From: Kordiimonas pumila
GTDB lineage: Bacteria > Pseudomonadota > Alphaproteobacteria > Sphingomonadales > Kordiimonadaceae
Length of the DNA stretch: 64,000 bases
Assembly: GCF_015240255.1 (NCBI RefSeq)
Contig: NZ_CP061205.1
Location: forward strand, 372,001 to 436,000
Direction: 5' to 3'
The position numbers and the translations under genes were made by a program. Positions within the stretch are counted from its first letter, which is position 1. Each line of letters starts with the position of its first letter. The notes under the pieces were generated by a model. That model saw only the letters and a list, made by a program, of their open reading frames with translations, ran no database searches and was not told the DNA's origin. Of the stretch, positions 19,306 through 30,000 are shown one piece after another.

Positions 19306-19365
19306 GTAATAACTCCAAAGTCTAGGATCATATCAAATGCTCTCCACTAAACCGAAGCAAGTCCA

Positions 19366-19800
19366 CAGGTGTTTTGTGAGGGCTCTGGGAATTGGCTGTG
19401 AAAAATAAGTCGTCTTGATGACATTCACCAAAACACTCAGGGAATTTGCACCGACTGTGTTCTCCATATTATCTCTGATGATATCAGGTCTGTAACATAA
19501 CCACGCTTCATCATCTTGGATCACCCACCACTCATTTGCTTCTGAGTTCTCCTTAAACCCGATCTCAATTAAAGGCTCCAGAGAGCGCCCGGTTAGAAGG
19601 GATATAGTTGCAAGGAAAGCTAAGCACCACTCCTCAGAACCGGCTGGCATATCCTCAAGGGCGCGGAGGCTCTTTTCCAGAAAAGCCTTATTCTCAGGCA
19701 TGCCTTGGGCATTGAAGTTCGCACTTAAAGTGCGTTCTTTCAGAACTACCTTTCGTGCTATTTCAGCATTCGATTGAGTTTTCTTTTTGGTATTAGCCAT
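19366..19800 (-). pseudogene. N-terminal fragment of a large recombinase-like protein
   Basis: This is 145 codons from a proper start. The ATG overlaps the stop of the upstream gene by one base (TGATG), so it was translationally coupled. The fragment holds CLAFLATISLLTGRSLEPL, which looks like a box I Arg segment of the recombinase fold, and it ends where IS copy 2 begins. From the layout of large integrase-like proteins of roughly 1000 residues, it could be the N-terminus of the protein whose C-terminal part is at 17333-18129, with sequence lost between them. That link is inferred. Confidence 0.55.
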
Positions 19801-20450
19801 CAGCTTAATCCGAGTTGAAACTGGTGCTTCTCATCATCCACAGCACCATTCGCCACTTTTTTCCGCCGAACTTTGGAAGCATTAGAGGCCCCTGATGCAT
19901 CAGCCTTCTTACTTGTTAATTTCGTCGCTGGCTTAACAAGCGGATCCCCGAACAAATCTTCTCTGATTGGTTTGCTGTCCACTGCCAATCGCTCAACGTG
20001 GGTCGGAAAACTCTCCACCTTAATTTTGGGTCTGGGGCTTATGATTAGGCCTGCGCCTTGATTTTTGGCGTGCGTCTGCCTGATATTTAACTCTCGACAA
20101 ACCTTCATAAAACTAAACGCCTGGCCGATTTGCATCCAAAACCGCGAGGTGACTTCCTCGTCCGTCAAATCCTGCACAGAAGCTTTTATGTCCAGATTAT
20201 CAAAGAGTGCTTGCCTATAATGTTCAACGAGCACTACTACAAACGGACATACCAAATAATATACATTTTGCGCATCGCCCCGCACCACAGTAATAGAGCT
20301 GGCCGTCAGATAGCTTTGGGCCCGTTCAAGCTTTCCAGCGATGAATTTTGGATAACTGGAGATTGCCAAAAACTGTGCATCAATCTTCTGAAGCAGAACT
20401 GGATGCGTACGCACAGCTATATTTTTTCGCGATAAATTTACAGTTGCCAT
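19800..20450 (-). CDS. Unrecognised 216-residue protein, first gene of the recombinase set
   Basis: It begins at an ATG behind GGAGG and appears intact. The N-terminal 120 residues look folded, with a hydrophobic segment YYLVCPFVVVLVEHY near residue 65 that is more likely a core strand-helix than a membrane span. The C-terminal 60 residues are low-complexity and basic (SKKADASGASNASKVRRKK). I recognise no family. Overlapping coupling to the recombinase-like fragment downstream makes it the small partner of a three-gene mobile set (small protein, large integrase-like protein, tyrosine recombinase). Confidence 0.6.
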   Translation of the reverse strand: MATVNLSRKNIAVRTHPVLLQKIDAQFLAISSYPKFIAGKLERAQSYLTASSITVVRGDAQNVYYLVCPFVVVLVEHYRQALFDNLDIKASVQDLTDEEVTSRFWMQIGQAFSFMKVCRELNIRQTHAKNQGAGLIISPRPKIKVESFPTHVERLAVDSKPIREDLFGDPLVKPATKLTSKKADASGASNASKVRRKKVANGAVDDEKHQFQLGLS

Positions 20451-20818
20451 TTCACGCCTCCATCTTTGTGTACAACATCAGAATGAAGCCCGAAACTGGT
20501 CTCCTCCTATGTCATAGTATTAAATAGAAATCGAAACGTGAACCAACGTATATAAAAATAACTTTCTAAAAATAATAATATTTTCAATTAGATAGGAAGT
20601 ATATTTCTGAAAATTTCAAGCTAACCTAAATGAAAAGCAACTCCAATCACTGGATCCGATGGTTATATACAAAATGTTACCCTCCAAGAATTCAGGGATT
20701 TATAAATCGGTCTTTAAGCGCATTATTTTCATGTGATGCACTCTCAAATGAACACCATCCTGCAGCTTTGTGGCAAAGGTGTCTTAAACTGCCCCAGTAA
20801 AGTGTTTCTGTCATAGAG
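20451..20818. other. Intergenic spacer without recognised gene
   Basis: This 368-base A+T-rich stretch lies between the divergent-looking recombinase set and the 3' end of the helicase gene. It should hold the promoter of the recombinase set near 20460-20560. I see no ORF, tRNA, clear terminator or repeat in it. Confidence 0.5.
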
Positions 20819-23800
20819 TTATGTTTGACCGCTATCATCGCCCCATTGTGGCGGCTGGAGCGAAATCAAGCAGTTAGCAAAGTCTGCAACCTCGTGCTGG
20901 CCATTTTGGCTGAGACTAAACAGAAGGTCTTCCTGTCGCGGTTGGCCAAACACCATTCGATAAAGAGCCAACCCCTGCTTCAGGCGTTTGAGTTTGCCCA
21001 CTTCTTTACTATATGGCAGCAATGGGATTCGGCGTTCAACACGCGCGGAACCTTCTTCAAATACCCAGTAAGGAACCAAATCGGACAAACCACGGGCTTT
21101 CCCCTTGGCGGCCATCTCGAAGAGTGTCTGCCAGGGATCCCCGCCGTCGTGAGTTCCAGAGAGAGCGCTCAGTCCATATCGCTCAGCAACATTCTTTCTG
21201 ACCGCATGTCCCTTATAACGATGTACACGCCCCTCCCGCTGCTCCAGATCAACCGGGTTCGACGGCAGATTCCAATGCACGATCGCATGGCACCAGGTAT
21301 GAAAATCCAGTCCCTCCTGACCTATTGAGGTCGAAGCGAGGACAAAGGGGCGAAACGGAGAATTAAAGGCATCCCTTACAGAGTCGGCACGAACCAAAGC
21401 TTGACTATTGTCGTCGCGAATATCGCCAAAGCGGAGTGCAAATCGACAGCGGGTATTGAAGTCATCCACAACAAACGCTTCTCCGCAGCTTTTTATCTCA
21501 TCAATGCGTAACTGAGCCGTGCGTAGAGACAGCACCGACTGTATGCAGTCAGCAATCGCCGCGACCTGTTCTTGCTCTGAATGCTCCTGCAAGCCCAGGG
21601 ACTCGCGAAGAACATGGACATACTCATCAAGCACAGCCTGAAGGTTACCATCAATGCCGTACTGGAGTGTTAATCGCCAATATGTCTCTTCACCCGCGCC
21701 GCGCAGCATGGCGATAGTTTCCGGCATGTTGAATAACGATCGGAATCCAGCCGCAATTCTGGCCGCGGCTGACAACAGTGCTGGACTATCGATTTCGAGC
21801 CCAACCGCGATACGACGAAGCGCTCGCAAGGAGCAGATGCCAGGCCCCGCCAACGCGAGATCGCAGAGCACATCCGCCAAATCGTCAGGCATGGGGCCGA
21901 GCGTGAGATTACCCTCAGCGACATTAACCAACAGATCAAGGTGATCCCTGAAGCGGGTACCCATTTCGTAGTCTAGCGTTGCAGATCTCCACCCCAACTC
22001 ACTCTTACACCAATCCAGCAAGCCGTTGTGCTCGTCGATAAGGATGGGAGCCGCCCAATACCAGCGTTCGTCGGCCCGCGATCCCTCCTTACCTTCAGGC
22101 AGGGTATTAATCAAATCGCGACACACCGCCTTTACTTCGTTCTTCAATTCCCTAGCACTCAGCAGCCCACGGCGTAGTGCAATCTCCAGAGGATCGATCT
22201 GGGTGGCAAGAGTGGGCGAAGGCAGCAGCCATGCAACCACTGGCATGCCCGTCAATCGACCATCTCTATCGTTGAAATCAAAAGGTCTACCAGCTTTCCA
22301 TCCGTATTGCGATGCAGGCTCATACCCCTCTACCATCCGCCGTTCTGCCTCATAGGAACAGATCGAAGCCACAGCATCGGGAACAACACTCCAAGATGAG
22401 AAGACCAGTGCTTTCGTCAGATTTTCCTTATCCCGATAAGCCCCGCCTGGTTCAATATACGCCATAGACGGTGGCATCCAGAGCAGCTGCCACATGCCCT
22501 TTTCAATAGTGTCCTCAAACAGTAAGCGCATCCTCGGGTTCGCAGGGTCGATTGTCTTGTAGCCTTCGAACTTATCTTTGCTCAACAAGTACCCGTTTGC
22601 TAACTGCAAGGCGCCTCGCAGTGCATCTGAAGGCGTACTCAACTGGGCATCTAGTTTTTGCCTCAGCTCATAGTGTTTTAAAAAATTGATTAGATACGGT
22701 GCCGATTTCCAGTACTCGATGGGCTCTCCGGCTTTGACACATACTGCCACCGCGTCTGCCGTGGCCGCGTGCTGCAGATCCTCTGGCTTAAGAGGTGCCA
22801 CCCGCTCAATCTCTCTCAACATTGAGTTATGATCGCGCGTAGTAGCGATCCGCTCAGTTCGACACATCACATCAAGAAGTGCCTGCTCAAGTTCGGACTT
22901 TTTCTGTGGAAGGTCTTCCACGACGCTGGCACTTGCATAGAGCCTAGTTCGATGTGCTGACAATAGTGCCTTGACCGCCTCTACTTTTGCAGGGTCATTA
23001 AACAGAAAGTTCAGAGTACGAACAAAATCAGGATAGTGGTCGTCCTCTTCCTTCTCCTGATCGAGGGTGAACATTTTATAGGGCGTTGCGGAAAGCAGAA
23101 GGACACGAACTTCCGGATGTTCAAAGAGCGCCGTTGCCAGCATGGAGGCTTCGTCATCACCATCCAACAAGCTCTTAAAACGCTGAAACTCATCTAGGAT
23201 AACCAGGTCTGGCTCAAGAGCAACAAGACACACAGATGCCAGCTTGCTCCTGAGCCGGCCAATCAGATTATAGCGCAACTCAGAATCTTCCCCAGGAATC
23301 TTGCTGTAGTCGCGATATCGAACAAAGCGGTCACAGCCCTCCTTCAGATCAGCATAGAGCTCAGCATCTGCAAGAACCGCACGGCGAAACGCTTTGGAGA
23401 GATCCGAATCCAGTTCTGGTGCAGGGAGGTTTTTGACTTTCACCCGCCAGTTTTTCTTCCCTGCTGTCGCCTGCAATATATTCAGCAGCCCTATTCGCAA
23501 CCGCTTGCGGCGTTCATTCTGCGCCAAAGGCAGGTCGTACAATATCCGATAGAGTATAGCCCTTTCATCGGCGTGGCCTCCCCTGCTCCGGGCATGATCA
23601 AACGCCGTTCCCGGCGTCAAGCTGATGAAATTTACCTTGTTGTTGCGCAGGGACCGTACCTGTTTGGGCAGGTAAGTCAGGCGCGTAGCAATTGTGAAGC
23701 CTTCGGTATCACTCACGTTGAGTCGGTTGACGTTTTGGGTCGCAATCGCAGCATTGGAGCAAATATAAATCACATCTACCCGGTCCACTTTATCCTGCAT

Positions 23801-23989
23801 GTGCTCCAAGGTTTTGGCGATGATGCCTCGAGCAACCAGCGTCTTGCCCAGACCAACCTCATCCGCAACAAGAAAACGCGACGTTGACACTGCCCCGTAG
23901 AGTCGTTGGAAAACATACTCAACAGTTGTTCTCTGAAAGTCCTTTAACCCTGCCAATGCAGGCGCGGCCAGAAATCGATTGCTAGGCAT
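20819..23989 (-). CDS. SNF2-type (SF2) helicase of a defence-like cluster
   Basis: This is a 1056-residue ATPase. The ATG at 23989 is chosen over a GTG three bases upstream; it overlaps the stop of the PLD gene by eight bases and follows GGGGAA. Motifs are Walker A DEVGLGKT (43-50), DEFQ box (266-269), SATPY (300-304) and the C-terminal STSIGQEGLDFHTW / LEQREGRVHRYKGH segment, which has motif V/VI character. Such enzymes translocate on DNA. It is the last gene of a leftward four-gene cluster with a PLD-like protein, a DUF6361 protein and a nuclease-helicase. A role in foreign-DNA recognition or unwinding is inferred from that company. Confidence 0.88.
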   Translation of the reverse strand: MPSNRFLAAPALAGLKDFQRTTVEYVFQRLYGAVSTSRFLVADEVGLGKTLVARGIIAKTLEHMQDKVDRVDVIYICSNAAIATQNVNRLNVSDTEGFTIATRLTYLPKQVRSLRNNKVNFISLTPGTAFDHARSRGGHADERAILYRILYDLPLAQNERRKRLRIGLLNILQATAGKKNWRVKVKNLPAPELDSDLSKAFRRAVLADAELYADLKEGCDRFVRYRDYSKIPGEDSELRYNLIGRLRSKLASVCLVALEPDLVILDEFQRFKSLLDGDDEASMLATALFEHPEVRVLLLSATPYKMFTLDQEKEEDDHYPDFVRTLNFLFNDPAKVEAVKALLSAHRTRLYASASVVEDLPQKKSELEQALLDVMCRTERIATTRDHNSMLREIERVAPLKPEDLQHAATADAVAVCVKAGEPIEYWKSAPYLINFLKHYELRQKLDAQLSTPSDALRGALQLANGYLLSKDKFEGYKTIDPANPRMRLLFEDTIEKGMWQLLWMPPSMAYIEPGGAYRDKENLTKALVFSSWSVVPDAVASICSYEAERRMVEGYEPASQYGWKAGRPFDFNDRDGRLTGMPVVAWLLPSPTLATQIDPLEIALRRGLLSARELKNEVKAVCRDLINTLPEGKEGSRADERWYWAAPILIDEHNGLLDWCKSELGWRSATLDYEMGTRFRDHLDLLVNVAEGNLTLGPMPDDLADVLCDLALAGPGICSLRALRRIAVGLEIDSPALLSAAARIAAGFRSLFNMPETIAMLRGAGEETYWRLTLQYGIDGNLQAVLDEYVHVLRESLGLQEHSEQEQVAAIADCIQSVLSLRTAQLRIDEIKSCGEAFVVDDFNTRCRFALRFGDIRDDNSQALVRADSVRDAFNSPFRPFVLASTSIGQEGLDFHTWCHAIVHWNLPSNPVDLEQREGRVHRYKGHAVRKNVAERYGLSALSGTHDGGDPWQTLFEMAAKGKARGLSDLVPYWVFEEGSARVERRIPLLPYSKEVGKLKRLKQGLALYRMVFGQPRQEDLLFSLSQNGQHEVADFANCLISLQPPQWGDDSGQT

Positions 23990-25799
23990 CACGTTCCCCT
24001 ATCGCCGACTCAAAAACACGCCACATCCCCAGAAATTCATCTGGAACCACCGCGTTCTCGGCGCCATTTGACAGGTCCCGGACCAACCGCGAGACTTCTG
24101 ATAATCGCTCCGGCTGGCGACTGAAGGTACGCGTAAGCTCTTCCAGTAAAGGAATATCCTCGCCGGCTGCCACGCGGACCAGCCATTTGGCCCAGCCTGA
24201 AGCACGCCCTCCATCTAGCCCCTGTGCTGTATCGTCACCCAGTAACAGCAGCAGGTACCGGATAAAACCTTCCTGGTTGTTGATGACCGTTTGCAGAATT
24301 GCGGCACTGCGCTCTCCAGGTATGCCTGTAATAGGAAGGTTTAGCACAAACCGGGCTGACACATCGGGATGGTTGGTCTTCAACTCAAAAGCAATGAGAC
24401 CCGTGATATAGGCTGCATCACACTCCCACACCACGGGCTCACTTGATAAAAGGGAGGTTGAATGGTTGTCAGAATGTAGAGTGATTGGCCAGGCTTTAGC
24501 GCTGACAATTCCTTCCAGGGGAGGAATTTCACCAGCCATGACCAGCGACCACAAGCTCTCCTTTGTTGCAGGGGCGCATTCCAACGAGAGCTTGGTATCA
24601 GGACCTGCGAACCAATTCCGAGCATTCTCAACATCCGCTTCCGCAGCTTGACGCTCCACATCAACAATAGACTCATTGCTGACATCAAAGTCCACCAAAT
24701 ATTCACCCAGACCATCAGCCCCAAGAAGTTCGTCAATACCGCCAACTTTGCTCTTTTTGCCTACTAAACTCACCAGAATTTCTATATTCTTTGCCGCATT
24801 CAGCGCCGCATTGGTAGCATTGGCAGATCCCATAATCAGATGGGTGTAGTCGGAGTAATATCGGGTCTCGAATAGATAAACTTTCGCATGAAGGCCCGTT
24901 GAGAGCGGATGCTCAGCGGTTGTGTTTTCTTCGCCACCTTCGGTTTCCGCCGCATCATCCAGTTGAAGGCGCCGAGTGAAGAGTGACAGAGTTTCTTGCT
25001 TCAATGCGGATAATGATTCTGGTCGTGAAATGAGCGCATCTGCAGCTATAGATTTACGCGCCAAGACTTGCAGTGCATCATCCGAGCAGAATGGCGAAAT
25101 AACAGCCATTCGATTAGCTTTCGGATTCGGAGGCTCCCAATCAAAGCCCTTTACGCCCGGCAGATGAAAAGCCAACTCATCAAAGCCCTCAGGCAGCTCC
25201 CATTCGACGTAATGTAGCGCCTCTGCAAATCGATGTGCTTGAGCCGTTCGCTCCTTGTCTTCTACGCCGGTTGCAAGATCGGGCAGCATGTCAAAGAAGT
25301 GCGCCAATGGCTTATTCAGTTCGGACTTGTGGCCAACCACAGATCCCTCAAGCTGCAGAGACAGATCCCAGGATTGATCGGTAGTCATATTCCGGCTCAG
25401 AACCACCAAGCGATACATGGCACGGCTTTGATCTGGACTAACAAAGCGAATTGCCCAGACCTTGGGATGGAATACACCGCCTCCCGGGGCAGATACCTCA
25501 ATTACTGTGTTCTCCAGAAAGCCAAACAGTGGGTTGGGCTTGGCAATCTTGGGGATATGAATACGTCCACGCTGCACATAGACAGAAATACGCTTCGAGT
25601 ACCGACGGAGGGCTTCAAGTACCGCTAACGGGTCGTGATCTGTCTGACCGTCGGCTGCCATAAGAGCCAAGTAGACAGGCGCCTCAAGCAGTAAGACAGG
25701 GTCCATTGAGAATGTGGTCGCCACAGCCTCATCAAAGATCATTCCTGGGGGTGGGGTCAATGCCGATGTGTAGAGGCTTCTGGAGTTTGGATTTAGCAT
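23982..25799 (-). CDS. Phospholipase D-like nuclease with two HxK motifs
   Basis: The ATG at 25799 is preferred because it lies just after the DUF6361 stop; a frame extending to 25898 would overlap that gene by 94 bases. The 605-residue protein has two PLD half-sites: HPK (H111, K113) with SRN near 135-137, and HAK (H304, K306) with GSANATN at 324-330. Together these can form one PLD active site by a covalent phosphohistidine intermediate. PLD-family proteins next to helicases are usually DNases in restriction-like systems (DISARM DrmC, Dpd). It overlaps the helicase gene by eight bases, so the two are translated together. Confidence 0.85.
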   Translation of the reverse strand: MLNPNSRSLYTSALTPPPGMIFDEAVATTFSMDPVLLLEAPVYLALMAADGQTDHDPLAVLEALRRYSKRISVYVQRGRIHIPKIAKPNPLFGFLENTVIEVSAPGGGVFHPKVWAIRFVSPDQSRAMYRLVVLSRNMTTDQSWDLSLQLEGSVVGHKSELNKPLAHFFDMLPDLATGVEDKERTAQAHRFAEALHYVEWELPEGFDELAFHLPGVKGFDWEPPNPKANRMAVISPFCSDDALQVLARKSIAADALISRPESLSALKQETLSLFTRRLQLDDAAETEGGEENTTAEHPLSTGLHAKVYLFETRYYSDYTHLIMGSANATNAALNAAKNIEILVSLVGKKSKVGGIDELLGADGLGEYLVDFDVSNESIVDVERQAAEADVENARNWFAGPDTKLSLECAPATKESLWSLVMAGEIPPLEGIVSAKAWPITLHSDNHSTSLLSSEPVVWECDAAYITGLIAFELKTNHPDVSARFVLNLPITGIPGERSAAILQTVINNQEGFIRYLLLLLGDDTAQGLDGGRASGWAKWLVRVAAGEDIPLLEELTRTFSRQPERLSEVSRLVRDLSNGAENAVVPDEFLGMWRVFESAIGERDA

Positions 25800-25804
25800 G
25801 ACTA

Positions 25805-27022
25805 CTACTGACTCAGCCCATTGTATAAGTCGTTCAACAGCACCTGCACAGTCGGCCACCGGTAGACCAGTGTTCCGACACCCGAATATCCGCCCCACTG
25901 TTCAAGTGCTTGCTGGTTTCTGAACCGCGAGCGCACACCCTTAAGTTTCATCTCCCTTCTTTTGATCAAATTCAATGCATCAGTATTAGCCAGAAGGTCC
26001 TCAGGGGATTTGCGGGTATGTTTGATCCAGGCCTCAATAAAGAATTTTGTTTCACCGGTTACATTGTGACCGTCATTGCTAGTCAGTTCCCAAAGTCGTT
26101 CAATTGACCACTTACGAAGCTCATCCAAAGAAAAACTTTCAATCCAATTATTGAAGCTAGTCTGATGCTCATCAACAAGTGCCTCATGGTTTTTGAGCTT
26201 GGCGAGCTGAATGTTGTACAAGAGTGAAGCCCCGTGCATCACCTCAGAAAAGAGACGCGCATGGGTCAGGAGCTCTTGGTGTTGAGTGGAAAAACTGGCG
26301 TAGTCAGGGTGCTCCCATGGGGCCAGGGTATCAGCAGGCTTGCAGTGCAACACCAGAAACGAAAGCAGACTGCCAGGGCAAGCGGCCTGAATGCACTCCT
26401 GTATAAACTCTGCTTCTTCCCGGGTTAAATTGAAACCGATCTTAGCAGGAAACTTAACTGGTGGTTTCGGCAGCTGCGGATGCCAATTCTTCGTGATATC
26501 TCGTTGTTCCTGACCGAAATCATCGCCTCTGACTCTGGCGTCCTGTTCCAGTGATTCCAATGTGCCCCAATGACGATAATCTTCATCAATACGCCTGTGA
26601 TACACATCCTGCGAGAATTGCGTCCGCCGTATTTTCCACTTACCGAGGCCTGCCCAATAAACCGAGCTTGGCAACCGTTTGAGGCTTTTTCCTGCCGTTT
26701 TTCCAAATACACCCGCCAGATCATCGGACTCCATCAACGCCTCAACTAGCTCCCTTTCCCGAAAGTCAGCTTGGGCGGCAAAATTCTCTGCAGGTACTCG
26801 TTCATCTTCTAGGGTGCGATAAATCCAGGGTACAAAAAGCATATAACGCAGCCGTGTCTGGATAGTACTGGTACCAGGAAATAGCTGATCGGCGAAGCTA
26901 TCGCGTATAGATCCTAACCCAAGCTCATCCCGACTTTCCTTCTCCTGGAACCGAGAAAGAATGCGAAGGGTGCGTTCTCTCGCTGTTGAATCATGATCTA
27001 TCCATGCAAGTTGAGATGGCAC
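25805..27022 (-). CDS. DUF6361 family protein
   Basis: This 405-residue protein starts at a GTG with GGAG eight bases upstream. Its N-terminal segment (AWIDHDSTARERTLRIL, then GLGSIRDSFADQLFPGTSTIQTRLRYMLFVPWI) is the DUF6361 hallmark, recognised from memory. The domain has no reaction known to me. The rest is mostly helical, with many Trp and charged residues and no membrane span. It sits directly upstream of the PLD gene with five bases between them, and I recall DUF6361 genes beside PLD and helicase genes in other genomes. A sensor or scaffold subunit is a reasonable guess but not shown. Confidence 0.75.
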   Translation of the reverse strand: MPSQLAWIDHDSTARERTLRILSRFQEKESRDELGLGSIRDSFADQLFPGTSTIQTRLRYMLFVPWIYRTLEDERVPAENFAAQADFRERELVEALMESDDLAGVFGKTAGKSLKRLPSSVYWAGLGKWKIRRTQFSQDVYHRRIDEDYRHWGTLESLEQDARVRGDDFGQEQRDITKNWHPQLPKPPVKFPAKIGFNLTREEAEFIQECIQAACPGSLLSFLVLHCKPADTLAPWEHPDYASFSTQHQELLTHARLFSEVMHGASLLYNIQLAKLKNHEALVDEHQTSFNNWIESFSLDELRKWSIERLWELTSNDGHNVTGETKFFIEAWIKHTRKSPEDLLANTDALNLIKRREMKLKGVRSRFRNQQALEQWGGYSGVGTLVYRWPTVQVLLNDLYNGLSQ

Positions 27023-27097
27023 GAGTTATCTCCAAATCAGAAATTTAATTGAAAACAAGTTAATTTACACAAGGTGCCCCACGAATAATCTGTCACG

Positions 27098-30000
27098 TTA
27101 CTCCCCTTCCACAATCGCACAGTAAAAATTAATCAGTTCCATCTGTTCTGGCTTAGACACAGGCGTGTTTGCTAGCGCAGGGCTACCCACGACTATAGCC
27201 AGAGCCTGAGCACGTGACAAAGCCACATTCAGACGGTTTTTATTGAATAAGAAATCCAACCCACGCGGGCTTTCAGTCGCGTCACTTGCACACATACTCA
27301 TGATCACGACGGGAGCCTCCTGCCCCTGAAATTTATCCACGCTACCAATCTTAGCTTCTGGTCCCAGCGCCACACGGAGCTTATTCACCTGAAAATTATA
27401 TGGGGCTACAAACAATATATCATTTAACGCCAAAACCCGTAATTCACCGCCCTCAATTTCCGGCCAATAATGCGTGCCCAAGAGTTCGCTGACAATATCT
27501 TTGATAACAGCAACCTCTTCATCACTACCCTGTGTATTACCCTCATGCATCACCGGCACAAATTGAACTCCGGAGCTTCTTGTTATCAATGGCCCCTTAG
27601 CCTCGATTTTATGCCTGCTGGTACTTTCCGCTGCCCTTAATCGACCTTCGTATACCTGTTCAGAAATGAGCCCTGTCACATCAGGGTGGCAGCGATATGT
27701 AACCGGAAGGAACACCCCAAGGTTATCAGGTATTGTAGCATGATCTTGCAGCAGATAGTCGAGCACTGACAGCCCGCTGTCTCCCGGATGGCTCCCCTGG
27801 ATTGGCTGGCCAAGCTGCATCTGATCCCCCAGCAGTATGATATTGCTGGTTGCCCTGCTCATGCCAATGAGGTTGGCCACAGAGACCTGTCCAGCTTCAT
27901 CAACAAAGAGATAGTCAAAGGCACCTGCTACTTCGTCGTTACAAAACCCCCAAGCGGTAGCACCAGTGCATTGTCCCAGATAATTACCTTTCACGCCTCC
28001 CACATGAGTTACATTCTCTTTAGAGAAAATTGGTTCGGATTTGTCGCCTCCGACCTTGACGAAATCAGCCGCAATGCCTTGATCTAGGCAATATTCTGCA
28101 GCCCCGTGCATCAGATTAAGGATGGCTTTATGAGAGTTGGAGCTTATCCCAATTTTCTTACCCTGCCGTAACAGCTCCCCAATGATGTGTTTAGCCGTAT
28201 AGGTTTTCCCAGCGCCTGGCGGCCCCTGAATTGAAAGGTAACTACGATCCAGATTGACGCTAGCTTCAATTACCTCCGTCAATAAATCACCCTGATACTT
28301 AACAATGGGCCCTTCTATATTACCCTTAATGCGAGGCCGACTACGGGTGAGAAAGTCAACAATAGCGCTAGAAGCAAAGTCGGTATTGAGCAGCCCTTCA
28401 ATAACAGTCTGAATACTCGCAGGAATTGGATCTGGACGCACATATTCATCGGGTACAATATCAATGGAATCAGGTAGGTTTTTTCCAGTTTTGAGAACAA
28501 TCAGACCCTCCTCGGCATCATACATCTTGCACTCAGCCTTCAGATTGTCTTCCCCGAGAATATAATAACTTTTCGCTGTACCCTTGAAGGGCTGATTAGG
28601 ATCAAAGCTATATTCATAGAGACTTGTTGCATTCGACCGATTAGAAACCTTTTCAATTTGAGCAGATGTACGCTGCAACCCAACAAGACAATCCATATCA
28701 TCATAAAGATCAATAAAGCTTTGACCCATTCTGTCAAACAGTCGCCACCATGTCGGCTTGTTTTCTCGTCTATGAAACTCCAGTGACCAGGCTAGCACTT
28801 CCATTAGCTGGGCCCGTCGCTCATCTAAGCTCTGCAATTGCCCAGCCTGTTCTAGTAATCGATTACGGAGTTGTATCACTGCCGTGACCTCCTCCGGCAC
28901 ATCCTTTTCGCCTTCGCCATCAGGAAGAAGATAGGTGATCTCGTACTTTTCTTGCTGCTTGCGCAGCCAAGCCGTCAGTTCCTGCGTGCTATCACAGTCA
29001 TCAATATTATAATTCCGAATATCATTCAGAGTTTTTGATGTTTCCCAGGTCTCTCCGTCAGGATTTTCACGCCAGTTTTCATAGACGATGATACTTTCAC
29101 CACCATTGCCCACCTCAGTATTCCGCTTGCCCCGATAGAGTAGCTCCACTGACTTGATGGAATAATTGGGGGTCCCAATCATCAATCCCCCGGACACCAC
29201 CTTATAGAGATCCACAAACACATTATTGCGCAGAAGGTTATCCACCTGCTCTTCACGGGTACCAAAGCGCCCCATCAGCTTGCGAATAGCTGCAATTTCA
29301 TAATTGGCATAGTGATAAACATGCATACTGGGATCAGCTAACCAGCGTGCATATATCCAGTCGACAAAATCCTCGAATGCCTGCTTTTCCTGATCCCGGT
29401 CATGTGCCCAGAAATCAATAAATGTTCGGCTACCATCTTCGGCATAATATGTATTGCCCCACAAGTATTCTAGCCCACCATCCATATTGGGATAGCCTTC
29501 AATATCGAAGAAAACATCCAGATCACTATGGGCCGGCAACATAGCAAGTCCTTTGACTTCGCCTGCTCCATGAGGAAGGACCTCATAAGCTGGTCGCTCT
29601 TTCCCAAAAGATGCAATTTGCAGCTGAGCTTGATGGATGGCCTTCTGGAATGTGGCATCCCCCATATTAGGAATACGCTCTATATCTGTTTCAGCAAGTA
29701 ACCGCATAGTGACTATGCCCGACTTTTCCAGGTTCTTAATCTGTTGTCGCGACAAGCGGGCCACTTGTGAAAGGTGGTCTTTTTCGATGAGTTCTCGGCT
29801 TGCTAGTTCACTCCACCGACCATAAGCTTTGCTAACAGCAGGGTCCGGGCGCTCCCCATCAAAGTTTTCATGAAATTCCAGAAAATTACGTTTCAGGCTC
29901 TGATAATACGCATAATAGCGAGCAACAGGCAGACGCACCGTTTCACCATTTCCTAGCTTAACAGCCATCTCTTTCGGGCGCACACCCTGGATCTTCTCTA

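Larger units (their letters stand above)
18130..19365 (-). mobile_element. IS3-family insertion sequence, copy 2 (1236 bp, inverted)
   Basis: The ends are the same 28-bp inverted repeats as copy 1, and the length is identical at 1236 bp. It lies in the opposite orientation, 797 bases from copy 1. Flanks (AAT on the left, CAG on the right) show no target duplication, and pairing the outer flanks with those of copy 1 gives none either. Both copies look recent because their products do not differ. Confidence 0.93.

Noticed and set aside
16097-19365. Composite transposon made by the two IS copies
   Set aside because: The enclosed 797 bases are only a recombinase fragment and there is no outer target duplication, so this is better seen as IS-mediated rearrangement.
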